A stretch of 11,333 nt of DNA from Bacilli bacterium (GCA_016296945.1 JAEDHQ010000054.1:1-11333); one strand, 5' to 3'; positions 1-7,178 are shown, numbered from the stretch's first letter. The notes: generated from the letters alone by a model not told the origin. A program made the numbers and translations.

Positions 1-117
1 GTAATTAATTATGGGATAAACTATACAATTTATGGTATTTTGTGTGGAAGAATATATAAATCAAAGAAAAATAGACAGGTAATGATATTAAAACATTATT
101 TTATTATTAGTATTTGA
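1..117 (+). CDS. possible 3' end of a gene entering from the left (partial)
   Basis: Frame 1 is open from the first base and closes with TGA at 115-117, giving 38 residues that include YTIYGILCGRIYKSKKNR. The other two forward frames stop within the first few codons. A hairpin terminator lies about 40 bases downstream, as expected behind a gene end. I do not recognise the sequence. An open frame this short in AT-rich DNA could be chance, and it would be the only gene here ending in TGA. Bases 118-158 hold nothing I can identify. Confidence 0.25.
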   Translation, partial: VINYGINYTIYGILCGRIYKSKKNRQVMILKHYFIISI

Positions 118-158
118 TTATATTATAGATTTTCATGAGGTTTTACATCCTATAGGAG

Positions 159-188
159 AAAAAATGAAGAAATAAATCTTCATTTTTT
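159..188 (+). terminator. intrinsic terminator, AT-rich, possibly bidirectional
   Basis: A perfect 12-bp inverted repeat: AAAAAATGAAGA at 159-170 pairs with TCTTCATTTTTT at 177-188 across the loop AATAAA. The 3' arm ends in six T and the 5' arm begins with six A, so the hairpin could work in both directions. Only two G-C pairs make the stem weak. It lies just before the next gene's promoter, as expected of a terminator for an upstream unit. Confidence 0.5.
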
Positions 189-190
189 AT

Positions 191-219
191 TTGTCTTTTA
201 TTTTGTTATGTTGTATAAT
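191..219 (+). promoter_or_regulatory. sigma-A-like promoter for the dehydrogenase/malic enzyme genes
   Basis: TTGTCT (191-196) and TATAAT (214-219) are separated by 17 bases. The -10 is perfect and the -35 matches consensus at four of six positions. The predicted start near 226 gives a 5' leader of about 43 bases. No operator-like palindrome is evident. Confidence 0.6.
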
Positions 220-254
220 ATATTTGTAAAATATGGTAATATACCAAAAAAGAA

Positions 255-258
255 AGGA
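255..258 (+). promoter_or_regulatory. ribosome binding site deciding the start at 269
   Basis: AGGA lies 10 bases before the ATG at 269. The in-frame ATG at 233 lies only about 7 bases from the predicted transcription start and has no Shine-Dalgarno sequence. It would add MVIYQKRKEIFI, which is translated 5' leader rather than protein. Confidence 0.7.
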
Positions 259-268
259 AATTTTTATT

Positions 269-1393
269 ATGGGATACAAAATTTATCCAGTTGATTTATT
301 AGAGAAATTCTGTTTGGAAGCGTTTACTAAAATAGGCTTCAGTCAAGAAGAAAGTCAAACAATTACTGATGTTTTATTATTATCAGACAAGTATGGTATT
401 GAATCACATGGAATGCAACGTTTGGTTCGCTATCATAAAGGTATTGAAAAAGGCTTAATTAAAATCGATGCAAAACCAGAAGTTGTTTTTGAAACTCCAA
501 TTTCTGCTGTAATTGACGCACATGCCGCAATGGGACAATTAGTTGGTAAACAAGCTATGGAATTAGCAATAGAAAAAGCTAAAAAATCAGGTGTCGGTAT
601 GGTTAGCGTTCGTAACTCTAACCATTATGGTATTGCTGGATATTATGCAAAAATGGCTTGTGATCAAGGCTTAATTGGTTTTTCTGCTACTAACTCTGAA
701 GCAATCATGGTTCCTACTTATGGACGTTTAGCAATGATTGGTTCAAACCCTATTGCAATGGCTGCACCTGCTAAACCTTATCCTTTTTTCTTTGATGCAT
801 CTACAACTGTTGTAACACGTGGTAAGCTTGAAATTTATAATAAAATGGGTAAACCATTACCTGAAGGATGGGCTTTAAATAAAGATGGTAAAGATTCTAC
901 AGATGCTCCAGATGTATTAAAGAACATTGTAGCAAAAAACGGTGGTGGAATTATGCCTTTAGGTGGAAGTAGCGAAATTAGTGGTAGTCATAAAGGTTAT
1001 GGCTATGGTATGATTTGTGAATTCTTCTGTTCAATCTTATCTCAAGGTTTAACATCTAACTATGTTAACCAAGGTGGACAAAGTGGTACTTGTCATAGTT
1101 TTGTCGCAATAAATCCTAATTGCTTCGGAAATCCAGATGACATTGAAAAACATTTCTCTAAATTCTTACAAGAATTAAGAGATAGTCCAAAAGCAGAAGG
1201 ACAACCAAGAATTTATACTCATGGTGAAAAAGAAGTTGCCGCTGTCGCTGATAGATTAGCTCATGGTGTTCCTGTAAATGAAAATACAGTTAAAGAAATG
1301 ATCGAATTTGCAAAATTCGTTGGTATTGATTATAAAGAATATTTTGGTGATTTTGTTGCTGAAAATAGCAATATGTTTAGTGGAAACTACTAA
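269..1393 (+). CDS. malate/L-lactate dehydrogenase, Ldh_2 family
   Basis: A 374-residue cytoplasmic NAD(P)-dependent 2-hydroxyacid dehydrogenase of the malate/L-lactate/ureidoglycolate/sulfolactate family, not related to classical LDH/MDH. Family signatures visible are SHGMQRLVRY (46-55, with the conserved His47), NSNHYGIAGYYAKMA (117-130, with His119, the usual catalytic His), GSNPIAMAAPA (158-168), FDASTTVVTRGK (175-186) and SGSHKGYGYGM (238-248). Length is normal for the family. Start chosen at 269 because of the AGGA box 10 bases upstream. It is first in a probable operon, 26 bases before the malic enzyme gene. The family acts on several 2-hydroxyacids and the sequence alone does not separate L-malate from L-lactate. 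The malic enzyme next door favours malate, the nearby racemase favours lactate. GGT, CGT and TTA codons are frequent, consistent with good expression. Confidence 0.93.
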   Translation: MGYKIYPVDLLEKFCLEAFTKIGFSQEESQTITDVLLLSDKYGIESHGMQRLVRYHKGIEKGLIKIDAKPEVVFETPISAVIDAHAAMGQLVGKQAMELAIEKAKKSGVGMVSVRNSNHYGIAGYYAKMACDQGLIGFSATNSEAIMVPTYGRLAMIGSNPIAMAAPAKPYPFFFDASTTVVTRGKLEIYNKMGKPLPEGWALNKDGKDSTDAPDVLKNIVAKNGGGIMPLGGSSEISGSHKGYGYGMICEFFCSILSQGLTSNYVNQGGQSGTCHSFVAINPNCFGNPDDIEKHFSKFLQELRDSPKAEGQPRIYTHGEKEVAAVADRLAHGVPVNENTVKEMIEFAKFVGIDYKEYFGDFVAENSNMFSGNY

Positions 1394-1419
1394 AAAATTA
1401 TATAAGAGGTGTTTATAAA

Positions 1420-2613
1420 ATGGCTGAAGAAAACAAAATGACTCCAATTGCAGCTGAAAGTTTACAATTTCATGCTGATGTTCGTGGTAAAATCGAAGTT
1501 ATCTCTAAAGTAGAAATTAAAGATAAACACGATTTATCTATTGCTTATACTCCTGGTGTTGCGCAACCTTGCTTAGAAATTCAAAAAGATATTAATAAAT
1601 CTTATGAATTAACTCGTCGTTGGAATATGTGTGCAGTTATTACCGATGGTACTGCTGTATTAGGTTTAGGTGATATTGGTCCTGAAGCGGGTATGCCAGT
1701 TATGGAAGGTAAATGTGCTTTATTTAAAGCGTTTGCTGATGTTGATGCATTCCCAATTTGTATTAAAAGTAAAGATGTTGATGAAATCGTTAGAACAATT
1801 TATTTAATTTCAGGTAGTTTTGGTGGTATTAACTTAGAAGATATTGCTGCTCCAAGATGCTTTGAAATTGAAAGAAAATTAAAAGAAATTTGTGATATTC
1901 CTGTATTCCATGATGATCAACATGGTACTGCAATTGTTGTTGGTGCTGCTTTAATTAATGCTGCTAAATGTGCTAAAAAAGAATTAAAGGACTTAACAGT
2001 TGTTATTAATGGTGCTGGTGCTGCTGGTTGCTCAATTGGTAAATTCTTATTATCTTTAGGAATTGGTGATTTAATTATGGTTGATATCAATGGTATAATA
2101 AATCGTGATGAACAATATTCTAATAAAGCTCATAACGAAATGGCACAAATTTCTAATAAACATAATAAGAAAGGTAAATTAGCCGATGCTATGAAAGGTA
2201 GCGATGTATTTATTGGTGTTAGTCGTCCTAAACTTGTTACTCCTGAAATGGTTAGTACAATGAATGAAAAAGCAATCGTCTTCCCAATGGCAAATCCTAC
2301 TCCAGAAATCTTCCCTGATGAAGCTAAAGCAGGTGGAGCTTATATTGTAGGTACTGGTAGAAGTGATTATCCTAACCAAATTAACAATGTATTAGCATTC
2401 CCTGGAATCTTCAGAGGTGCCTTTGATGTTAGAGCTTCTGATATTAATGATGAAATGCAAATTGCTGCATCCTATGCGATTGCTAGTTTAGTAAGTGATG
2501 AAGAATTATCTCCAGAAAATATTATGCCTAAAGCGTTTGATCCACGCGTTGGTAAAACAGTTGCAAAAGCTGTTGCTGAAGCTGCAAGAAAATCTGGTGT
2601 AGCTAGAATCTAA
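1420..2613 (+). CDS. NAD-type malic enzyme (malate to pyruvate + CO2)
   Basis: A 397-residue cytoplasmic malic enzyme that oxidatively decarboxylates malate to pyruvate. It is the short bacterial form, resembling the N-terminal part of MaeB but without the phosphotransacetylase-like domain. Visible motifs: IAYTPGVAQPC (41-51, catalytic Tyr43), GDIGPEAGMPVMEGK (84-98, catalytic Lys98), INLEDIAAPRCFEIE (137-151, metal ligands Glu140 and Asp141), PVFHDDQHGT (161-170), the Rossmann loop INGAGAAGCSIG (196-207), ANPTPEIFP (291-299) and NNVLAFPGIFRGAFD (322-336). Asp222 near the end of the second Rossmann strand suggests NAD rather than NADP; this is inference. The ribosome binding site AGAGG (1405-1409) lies 10 bases before ATG. 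It follows the dehydrogenase gene by 26 bases with no terminator between, so the two are probably cotranscribed. Length and motifs are intact. Confidence 0.96.
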   Translation: MAEENKMTPIAAESLQFHADVRGKIEVISKVEIKDKHDLSIAYTPGVAQPCLEIQKDINKSYELTRRWNMCAVITDGTAVLGLGDIGPEAGMPVMEGKCALFKAFADVDAFPICIKSKDVDEIVRTIYLISGSFGGINLEDIAAPRCFEIERKLKEICDIPVFHDDQHGTAIVVGAALINAAKCAKKELKDLTVVINGAGAAGCSIGKFLLSLGIGDLIMVDINGIINRDEQYSNKAHNEMAQISNKHNKKGKLADAMKGSDVFIGVSRPKLVTPEMVSTMNEKAIVFPMANPTPEIFPDEAKAGGAYIVGTGRSDYPNQINNVLAFPGIFRGAFDVRASDINDEMQIAASYAIASLVSDEELSPENIMPKAFDPRVGKTVAKAVAEAARKSGVARI

Positions 2614-2618
2614 GAATA

Positions 2619-2650
2619 AATCTTTAGATTTTTATAATCTTTAGATTTTA
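2619..2650 (+). repeat. direct repeat AATCTTTAGATTTT x2 in the malic enzyme-larA gap
   Basis: AATCTTTAGATTTT occurs at 2619-2632 and 2636-2649. Each copy begins with a small dyad (AATCT-TT-AGATT). The pair fills the space between the malic enzyme stop codon and the hairpin at 2656. A role in 3'-end processing or as a protein site is possible, but local AT-rich slippage is equally likely. Confidence 0.4.
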
Positions 2651-2655
2651 TTATC

Positions 2656-2687
2656 AGCGCATAGTACTTTAAAAGTGTCTATGCGCT
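2656..2687 (+). terminator. strong hairpin with weak U-tract (attenuating terminator or processing site)
   Basis: AGCGCATAG (2656-2664) pairs perfectly with CTATGCGCT (2679-2687), and an inner ACTT/AAGT helix closes on the loop TAA. The stem is far richer in GC than its surroundings. Only three T follow (2687-2689) before a run of A, so termination is probably incomplete. I find no convincing promoter between this hairpin and larA, so larA may depend on read-through. Confidence 0.5.
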
Positions 2688-2738
2688 TTAAAAAGATTTA
2701 GATAAATATATAATTATAATAATAAGGATTAAAGAATA

Positions 2739-4013
2739 ATGAAAGAATTTAAATTACCTTATCATAAAGGTCATATCAATTTTTCAATCGAAGAAGAAAG
2801 AATTAATGGTGTTTTAGTCTCACATTCTGAAGAATATGTGCCAACATTGGGACAAAGTGAACTAGTACAATATGCATTAGATAATCCAATTGATTCACCT
2901 AAACTATCTGAACTTGCTATTGGTAAGAAACACGTTGTTGTTATTTCAAGTGATCATACACGACCTGTCCCATCAAAGATTACAATGCCATTAATTTTAT
3001 CAGAAATAAGAAAAACAAATAAAGAATGTAGAATCACAATCTTAATTGCGACAGGAATGCATCGTCCAACAACACATGAAGAACTAGTCGATAAATATGG
3101 TGAAAAGATTGTAGCAGAAGAAGAAATTGTAATTCACGATGCTTATAAAGATGAAGACATGGTATTTAAAGGTATTTTACCAAGTGGCGGCGAATTATGG
3201 CTTAATAAATTAATTGATGAATGTGATTTATTAATATCTGAGGGTTTTATTGAACCACATTTCTTTGCTGGATTTAGTGGTGGTAGAAAATCAGTTCTTC
3301 CAGGAATAGCTTCGAAAAAGACAGTTTTATGGAATCACAATTCTAAATTTATAGCTGATAAATTCTCCAGAGCTGGCTCTATTGATCAAAATCCTATTCA
3401 TAAAGATATGCTATTTGCAGCTAAACAAGCAAAACTTGCTTTTATTTTAAATGTTGTTATTAATGGCGAAAAGAAAATAATTAATGCTTTTGCTGGTAAT
3501 CTTGATACTGCTCACCAAAGAGGACGTGAGTTTTTATCAACACTTGCCCAAGTAAAACCGATAATTTCTGATATTGCTATTACTACAAATGGTGGTTATC
3601 CACTTGATCAAAATATGTATCAAACTGTAAAAGGTTTAACGGCAGGTGAAGCTTGTGTGCCAGCTGGCGGAGTTATTATTATTGCCTCTTCATGTTGTGA
3701 TGGCGATGGTGGAGAATTCTTTTATAGTATCTTAAAGAATGCGAAAACACCAAAAGAAGCTTGGGATAATATTATGAAAGTTGATCCATCAGAAACAGTT
3801 TTTGACCAATGGGAAGCACAAGTATTAGCACGTATTTTAATGAAAGCTAATGTAATTGTAGTCTCAAAGCATTATTCTCCACAATTATTTATTGATATGC
3901 ATATGCAACATGCATATACAATTGAAGAAGCTTTAGAAAAAGCTGAAAAAATTGTAGGTAAGAATAAAAAAGTTACAATTATTCCTGACGGAATTGCTGT
4001 AATCGTAAAATAA
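2739..4013 (+). CDS. larA: nickel-pincer 2-hydroxyacid racemase, probable lactate racemase LarA
   Basis: A 424-residue LarA/DUF2088 racemase, which interconverts D- and L-lactate by hydride transfer to a nickel-pincer nucleotide cofactor bound to a lysine. Length equals that of L. plantarum LarA, and the active-site residues I recall fall at identical positions. They are Arg75 (SDHTRPVP, 71-78), His108 (ATGMHRP), His174 (EPHFFAGFSGG), Lys184 (GGRKSVLPG, the cofactor lysine), His200 (VLWNH), Tyr294, Gln295 and Lys298 (MYQTVKG) and Trp358 (DQWE). No signal peptide, so cytoplasmic. AAGGA (2724-2728) lies 10 bases before ATG. The cofactor genes larB, larC and larE and a lactate permease are not in the window. 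Related family members racemise malate and other hydroxyacids, so with a malic enzyme and malate/lactate dehydrogenase upstream, malate remains possible. Family assignment is secure; the exact substrate is inference. Confidence 0.92.
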   Translation: MKEFKLPYHKGHINFSIEEERINGVLVSHSEEYVPTLGQSELVQYALDNPIDSPKLSELAIGKKHVVVISSDHTRPVPSKITMPLILSEIRKTNKECRITILIATGMHRPTTHEELVDKYGEKIVAEEEIVIHDAYKDEDMVFKGILPSGGELWLNKLIDECDLLISEGFIEPHFFAGFSGGRKSVLPGIASKKTVLWNHNSKFIADKFSRAGSIDQNPIHKDMLFAAKQAKLAFILNVVINGEKKIINAFAGNLDTAHQRGREFLSTLAQVKPIISDIAITTNGGYPLDQNMYQTVKGLTAGEACVPAGGVIIIASSCCDGDGGEFFYSILKNAKTPKEAWDNIMKVDPSETVFDQWEAQVLARILMKANVIVVSKHYSPQLFIDMHMQHAYTIEEALEKAEKIVGKNKKVTIIPDGIAVIVK

Positions 4014-4033
4014 GTTTTAAAAAGGAATAAATT

Positions 4034-4062
4034 GTCAAGAGGAAAACTCTTGACTTTTTTTT
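4034..4062 (+). terminator. strong intrinsic terminator of larA
   Basis: GTCAAGAG (4034-4041) and CTCTTGAC (4047-4054) form a perfect 8-bp stem on the loop GAAAA, followed by eight T (4055-4062). It lies 21 bases after the larA stop codon. The 3' arm and U-tract also provide the -35 of the next promoter. Confidence 0.9.
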
Positions 4063-4077
4063 ATAAAACGTTATAAT
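4050..4077 (+). promoter_or_regulatory. sigma-A-like promoter overlapping the larA terminator
   Basis: TTGACT (4050-4055) and TATAAT (4072-4077) are 16 bases apart. The -35 matches five of six and the -10 six of six consensus positions. The -35 is built from the terminator's descending arm and first U-tract base. The predicted start near 4084 gives a leader of about 57 bases for the small membrane protein gene. Confidence 0.65.
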
Positions 4078-4140
4078 CTAATTATAAATAATATTGTTTT
4101 ATTTATAATTTATTGTTTTTATGTTTAAGGAGGTTGTATT

Positions 4141-4548
4141 ATGGCTAATGATTCATTAAGTAAATTTGATAAATTTATTAAAATTTATAAAATTATCTTA
4201 TCGATTCTTTATTTAGGTTTTACTTTATTTGTAAGTATTACATTAATATATCAATATTTTGCTGATATGAAAGCTATAAATAATCCTGATGCTTCATTAC
4301 AAGGTTTAGGAATGGCTTTATTTGTAGTAATATTTGGAATAATTGGAAGTGGAATTGGATATGGAGTTCTTGAATTAATTTCTATTGGTGGTTTAATTAC
4401 TGTATCATGTAGTAAAACTGTAAGTAATAAAAAGAAAGAAAAAGCATTTTTTATTTTATCGCTATTAGTTAATATTATTACTTATATATTGCTTATTGTA
4501 TTTGCATTTATCTTAAATAATTCTTTACAAGCTATTATAAATAAATAG
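4141..4548 (+). CDS. small three-helix membrane protein of unknown function
   Basis: A 135-residue protein I do not recognise. Hydrophobicity indicates three membrane helices: about 17-40 (IYKIILSILYLGFTLFVSIT), 55-88 (a long Gly-rich stretch with GIIGSGIGYG) and 102-125. The charged segment SNKKKEK (95-101) precedes the third helix and is probably cytoplasmic by the positive-inside rule. The first 16 residues (MANDSLSKFDKFIKIY) are polar and no cleavage site is evident, so it is an integral membrane protein rather than a secreted one. It has a very strong ribosome binding site, AAGGAGG (4127-4133), 7 bases before ATG. Its own promoter lies upstream and a terminator about 130 bases downstream, so it is a single-gene unit. 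It is the only gene here ending in TAG. No conserved motif points to a function. Confidence 0.75.
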   Translation: MANDSLSKFDKFIKIYKIILSILYLGFTLFVSITLIYQYFADMKAINNPDASLQGLGMALFVVIFGIIGSGIGYGVLELISIGGLITVSCSKTVSNKKKEKAFFILSLLVNIITYILLIVFAFILNNSLQAIINK

Positions 4549-4678
4549 GTTAGAATTTATTGATAAATATTACTATGAAAATGTTTAAAGTTGTATAGAA
4601 GATAATAGTTTTTATATCAGCAATCATTGTTATATAAAATAATTTAGCTTTAAGATGTAAATTAGATATATTAAATTT

Positions 4679-4701
4679 AACCAGATTTCAGTCTGGTTTT
4701 T
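4679..4701 (+). terminator. intrinsic terminator before the serine hydrolase gene
   Basis: AACCAGA (4679-4685) pairs with TCTGGTT (4692-4698) on the loop TTTCAG, with five T at 4697-4701. It closes the small membrane protein unit, with a 3' untranslated stretch of about 130 bases (4549-4678) in which I see no gene or structured RNA. Confidence 0.8.
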
Positions 4702-4737
4702 AATTATAAATAATTAAAAGAAGCAAAAACCATATGC

Positions 4738-4766
4738 TGGAAATAATAATCATTTTGATGTATAAT
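4738..4766 (+). promoter_or_regulatory. putative promoter of the serine hydrolase gene
   Basis: TGGAAA (4738-4743) and TATAAT (4761-4766) are 17 bases apart. The -10 is perfect; the -35 matches four of six. It lies between the terminator and the gene, giving a leader of about 43 bases. Confidence 0.5.
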
Positions 4767-4815
4767 ATTACTATAAGATAAATTGATTAATTTATAAAAT
4801 AAAAGAAGAGGAAAT

Positions 4816-5949
4816 ATGGAAGAAAATATTTTAAAAGGTTATCCTGAATTTATCAAGCAATTTGAAATGGTTGGATCTAATGTCTTATTTTTAAGAAAAG
4901 ATGGTTATTTAGAAAATATCACAACTGGATATGCTGATTTAGAAAAGAAAATTAAAACAACAAAAGATTCAATTTATCGAATTGCTTCGATTTCTAAAGT
5001 AATAGTTGCAATTGGACTTTTGAAACTATATGAAAAAGGCTTAGTTGATCTTGATGAAGATATTTCGATTTATTTAGGATTTAAGGTTAGAAATCCAAAA
5101 TTCCCTGATTGTTTGATCACTTTAAGACAAGTTTTATCACAAACATCAAGCATTATTGATGATGGTGCTTTTGTTGATGGCGTATATAAAGGCTATGATG
5201 GATCAAATTGTACAGATGATTATATAAAATTAGAAGAAATATTAACTATAGGTAGTAAACATTATTATAAAGGTTATAGTGAATATAAACCAGGAACTAA
5301 TTTTATTTATTCTAATTTAGGTTGTGGAATTATTGCATGTGTGTGTGAAAAGATTACAGGTAAATACTTCCCAGAATATATTAAAGAAGTATTATTAGAA
5401 CCATTAGAAATTTATAGTGGTTTTCGTTTAGAAGATTTAAAATATCCGAAAAATTTAGTTGGTCACTACCTTTATAATAGTGATGGAACTTTTAAATTAT
5501 ATCGTAACTATGATTTATTTAAGAAAGTTCAATGTTTAAAATATCCATTAGGAGAAAATTATCGAGGTGTTGCAGGTGGTTTATATATTACTGCATATGA
5601 TTTATCAAAGATAATGCAAATGCTAATGAATAAAGGAATCTATAAAGATAAAAGAATTCTTGAAGAAAAAACAGTTAATGAGATGGAAACAATCCAATGG
5701 CAAGGTACGGCAACCGATCCAACTTATAAACAAAAAGGATTGCAATTAATTATTATGGATCAATTTACTAAAGAACCATTATTTGGACATTTTGGTAATG
5801 CTTATGGATTAAGGAGCTTTATGCTTTATAATCAAAATGGTGGAATCATCTTTTTATGTAATGGAGCTAATTTCATTACTGATGAAGAACATATGACAAT
5901 TGTTCAAGAAAAGATAATTCGATATTTAGTTGAAGTGACTAAAATATAA
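4816..5949 (+). CDS. beta-lactamase-family (class C-like) serine hydrolase
   Basis: A 377-residue member of the serine beta-lactamase/penicillin-binding-protein-like family (COG1680 type). Catalytic signatures in the expected order: S-x-x-K at Ser58-Lys61 (ASISK), Y-x-N at Tyr165-Asn167 (YSN), and HFG at 325-327 in the place of the KTG box, as in esterase-like members. GVAGGLYITAYDLSKIMQML (251-270) is another typical family segment. There is no signal peptide and no C-terminal anchor, so it is probably a cytoplasmic esterase or amidase rather than an exported beta-lactamase. The substrate cannot be named. The ribosome binding site GAGG (4808-4811) is rather close, 4 bases from ATG. It is transcribed alone from its own promoter. 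I see no GC-rich terminator after the stop codon, so some read-through into the next gene is possible. Confidence 0.9.
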   Translation: MEENILKGYPEFIKQFEMVGSNVLFLRKDGYLENITTGYADLEKKIKTTKDSIYRIASISKVIVAIGLLKLYEKGLVDLDEDISIYLGFKVRNPKFPDCLITLRQVLSQTSSIIDDGAFVDGVYKGYDGSNCTDDYIKLEEILTIGSKHYYKGYSEYKPGTNFIYSNLGCGIIACVCEKITGKYFPEYIKEVLLEPLEIYSGFRLEDLKYPKNLVGHYLYNSDGTFKLYRNYDLFKKVQCLKYPLGENYRGVAGGLYITAYDLSKIMQMLMNKGIYKDKRILEEKTVNEMETIQWQGTATDPTYKQKGLQLIIMDQFTKEPLFGHFGNAYGLRSFMLYNQNGGIIFLCNGANFITDEEHMTIVQEKIIRYLVEVTKI

Positions 5950-5984
5950 TATTAATGAAGAATATAATTTAATAAAACAAAATA

Positions 5985-6013
5985 TTAAGATTTTATTATA
6001 AAGATGTTATATT
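5985..6013 (+). promoter_or_regulatory. putative extended -10 promoter of the regulator gene
   Basis: TTAAGA (5985-5990), a 17-base spacer ending in TGT, then TATATT (6008-6013). The TGn before the -10 makes an extended -10 element that could offset the imperfect -35. The predicted start near 6020 leaves a leader of about 24 bases. The surroundings are nearly all A and T, so chance matches are common. Confidence 0.4.
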
Positions 6014-6033
6014 AATTTTATTAGTTTAATAAT

Positions 6034-6037
6034 GGAG
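6034..6037 (+). promoter_or_regulatory. ribosome binding site deciding the start at 6044
   Basis: GGAG at 6034-6037 sits 6 bases before the ATG at 6044. It overlaps the upstream in-frame ATG at 6032, which has no Shine-Dalgarno sequence of its own. The start is therefore MFKIDLSSYK, not MEFVMFKID. Confidence 0.75.
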
Positions 6038-6043
6038 TTTGTA

Positions 6044-7162
6044 ATGTTTAAAATTGATTTAAGTTCATACAAAAAAAGTAAACAATATTTTATATTATTT
6101 GATGTAATATTAAAAGATCTTAATGTAAATAAAGATTTCTTTTTAAAAGAAAATGATATTTCTCCAAGTTCATACCGAAAGGCACGATTTGTAGAGCAAA
6201 ATAATGGTAACAAGATTATAGATAAGTTATGTAAAGTTCTAAATTTTAAAAATGTAAATAATGATTTAATTGATGAAATAGAATTGTTGATTAATAGAAT
6301 TTATAATAATATGTATTATAAAGTATATACAACATATGATAAAGATTTATCAATAATAAATGAATATTTAGATAAAAATATAATTCTTAAACCAATTATT
6401 CTTTTATCGAAATTATTTCTTCTAGCAAATTATAAATATGATGTTGGAGAATTCGTTAATGAAAACAATAATGATTATATAGAATTAAAAAAATATTTAC
6501 CATTCTTTACAGATGAATTATTAGAACTTTTTGATATTTTATCATTAGTTTTTGAAAAGAATATTGATGACAAAGTTTTAATGAAGACATATAAAAATAG
6601 TTTATTTTATTACGCATTAGCTTCAAGATTATGTGGAGATAAAAGATATGTAGAAAGCTTATTTATATCTAAAAAAGCAGAAGATGTTTTGGTAAGAGAA
6701 AAAAATTATAAAAGATTACTTTATCTAAATGTGAAAATGATGCATTGTCTTAATTCTATTAAAAACTATGAAGAATGTTTTGAACTAGCATCTATGCAAT
6801 TATTAACACTTAGATCATTTGTTGATGTGGATTATGCATATAGGAATACCTTAAAAAATTTAGCGATTTCTTGTTTACCATTAAAAAAATACATATATAT
6901 AGTAGATTTATTAATAAATGAACAAAAATTATCTATGACTGAAGTAGTTTGTTTGCTCGTTGCCCAGTTTAATTTAGATAAAGAAAGATATAATGAGTAT
7001 TTTAATTTTTATATTAATAACTCTTCTATAGAAAATAAAGAAATCTTGACTAATTTGGATTCTTTTCTCAAAGATAATGATAAAAAAGAATTAATGAAAT
7101 TAGAAGAAACCAAATTAATGGATAACATTACAATTGCTATTAAAATGTCGCAAATAAATTAA
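6044..7162 (+). CDS. putative helix-turn-helix/TPR-like regulator (RRNPP-like)
   Basis: A 372-residue, Lys/Asn/Leu-rich, almost wholly alpha-helical protein without signal peptide or membrane helix. The N-terminal region has a probable degenerate helix-turn-helix at about 29-51: NKDFFLKENDIS forms the first helix and PSSYRKARFVE the putative recognition helix. Helices around KIIDKLCKVLNF (57-68) follow. Residues about 182-290 form paired helices spaced like tetratricopeptide repeats, including SLFYYALASRLCGDKRYVES, KNYKRLLYLNVKMMHCLNSI and KNYEECFELASMQLLTL. A DNA-binding head followed by a TPR-like ligand domain is the layout of RRNPP peptide-sensing regulators (Rgg, PlcR, PrgX, AimR types). 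It is followed by its own terminator and then a strong promoter for a secreted repeat protein, the usual relation between such a receptor and its target. Assignment is by pattern, not by a diagnostic motif; it could be another helical regulator. Confidence 0.55.
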   Translation: MFKIDLSSYKKSKQYFILFDVILKDLNVNKDFFLKENDISPSSYRKARFVEQNNGNKIIDKLCKVLNFKNVNNDLIDEIELLINRIYNNMYYKVYTTYDKDLSIINEYLDKNIILKPIILLSKLFLLANYKYDVGEFVNENNNDYIELKKYLPFFTDELLELFDILSLVFEKNIDDKVLMKTYKNSLFYYALASRLCGDKRYVESLFISKKAEDVLVREKNYKRLLYLNVKMMHCLNSIKNYEECFELASMQLLTLRSFVDVDYAYRNTLKNLAISCLPLKKYIYIVDLLINEQKLSMTEVVCLLVAQFNLDKERYNEYFNFYINNSSIENKEILTNLDSFLKDNDKKELMKLEETKLMDNITIAIKMSQIN

Positions 7163-7178
7163 ATAAAGTTAAAACACT

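Noticed and set aside
154..175. Tiny leader frame (AGGAG then ATG AAG AAA TAA) before the first promoter
   Set aside because: It encodes only MKK, sits inside the terminator stem and lies upstream of the mapped promoter boxes, so it is probably a chance match.
233..268. Longer N-terminus for the dehydrogenase starting at 233
   Set aside because: The ATG at 233 follows the predicted transcription start by only a few bases and has no ribosome binding site; MGYKIYPV at 269 has a well-spaced AGGA.
1256..1447. Minus-strand open frame of 63 codons
   Set aside because: It lies antisense over the dehydrogenase 3' end and malic enzyme start, with no ribosome binding site and no recognisable protein features.
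2179..2379. Minus-strand open frame of 66 codons
   Set aside because: It is wholly antisense to conserved malic enzyme motifs and is a mirror of their codon usage.
2715..2720. TATAAT as a dedicated larA promoter
   Set aside because: No -35 lies at the right distance, and the start would fall inside the larA ribosome binding site.
6007..6213. Minus-strand open frame of 68 codons overlapping the regulator start
   Set aside because: It has no start signals, and the plus-strand frame has a ribosome binding site and a coherent full-length protein.
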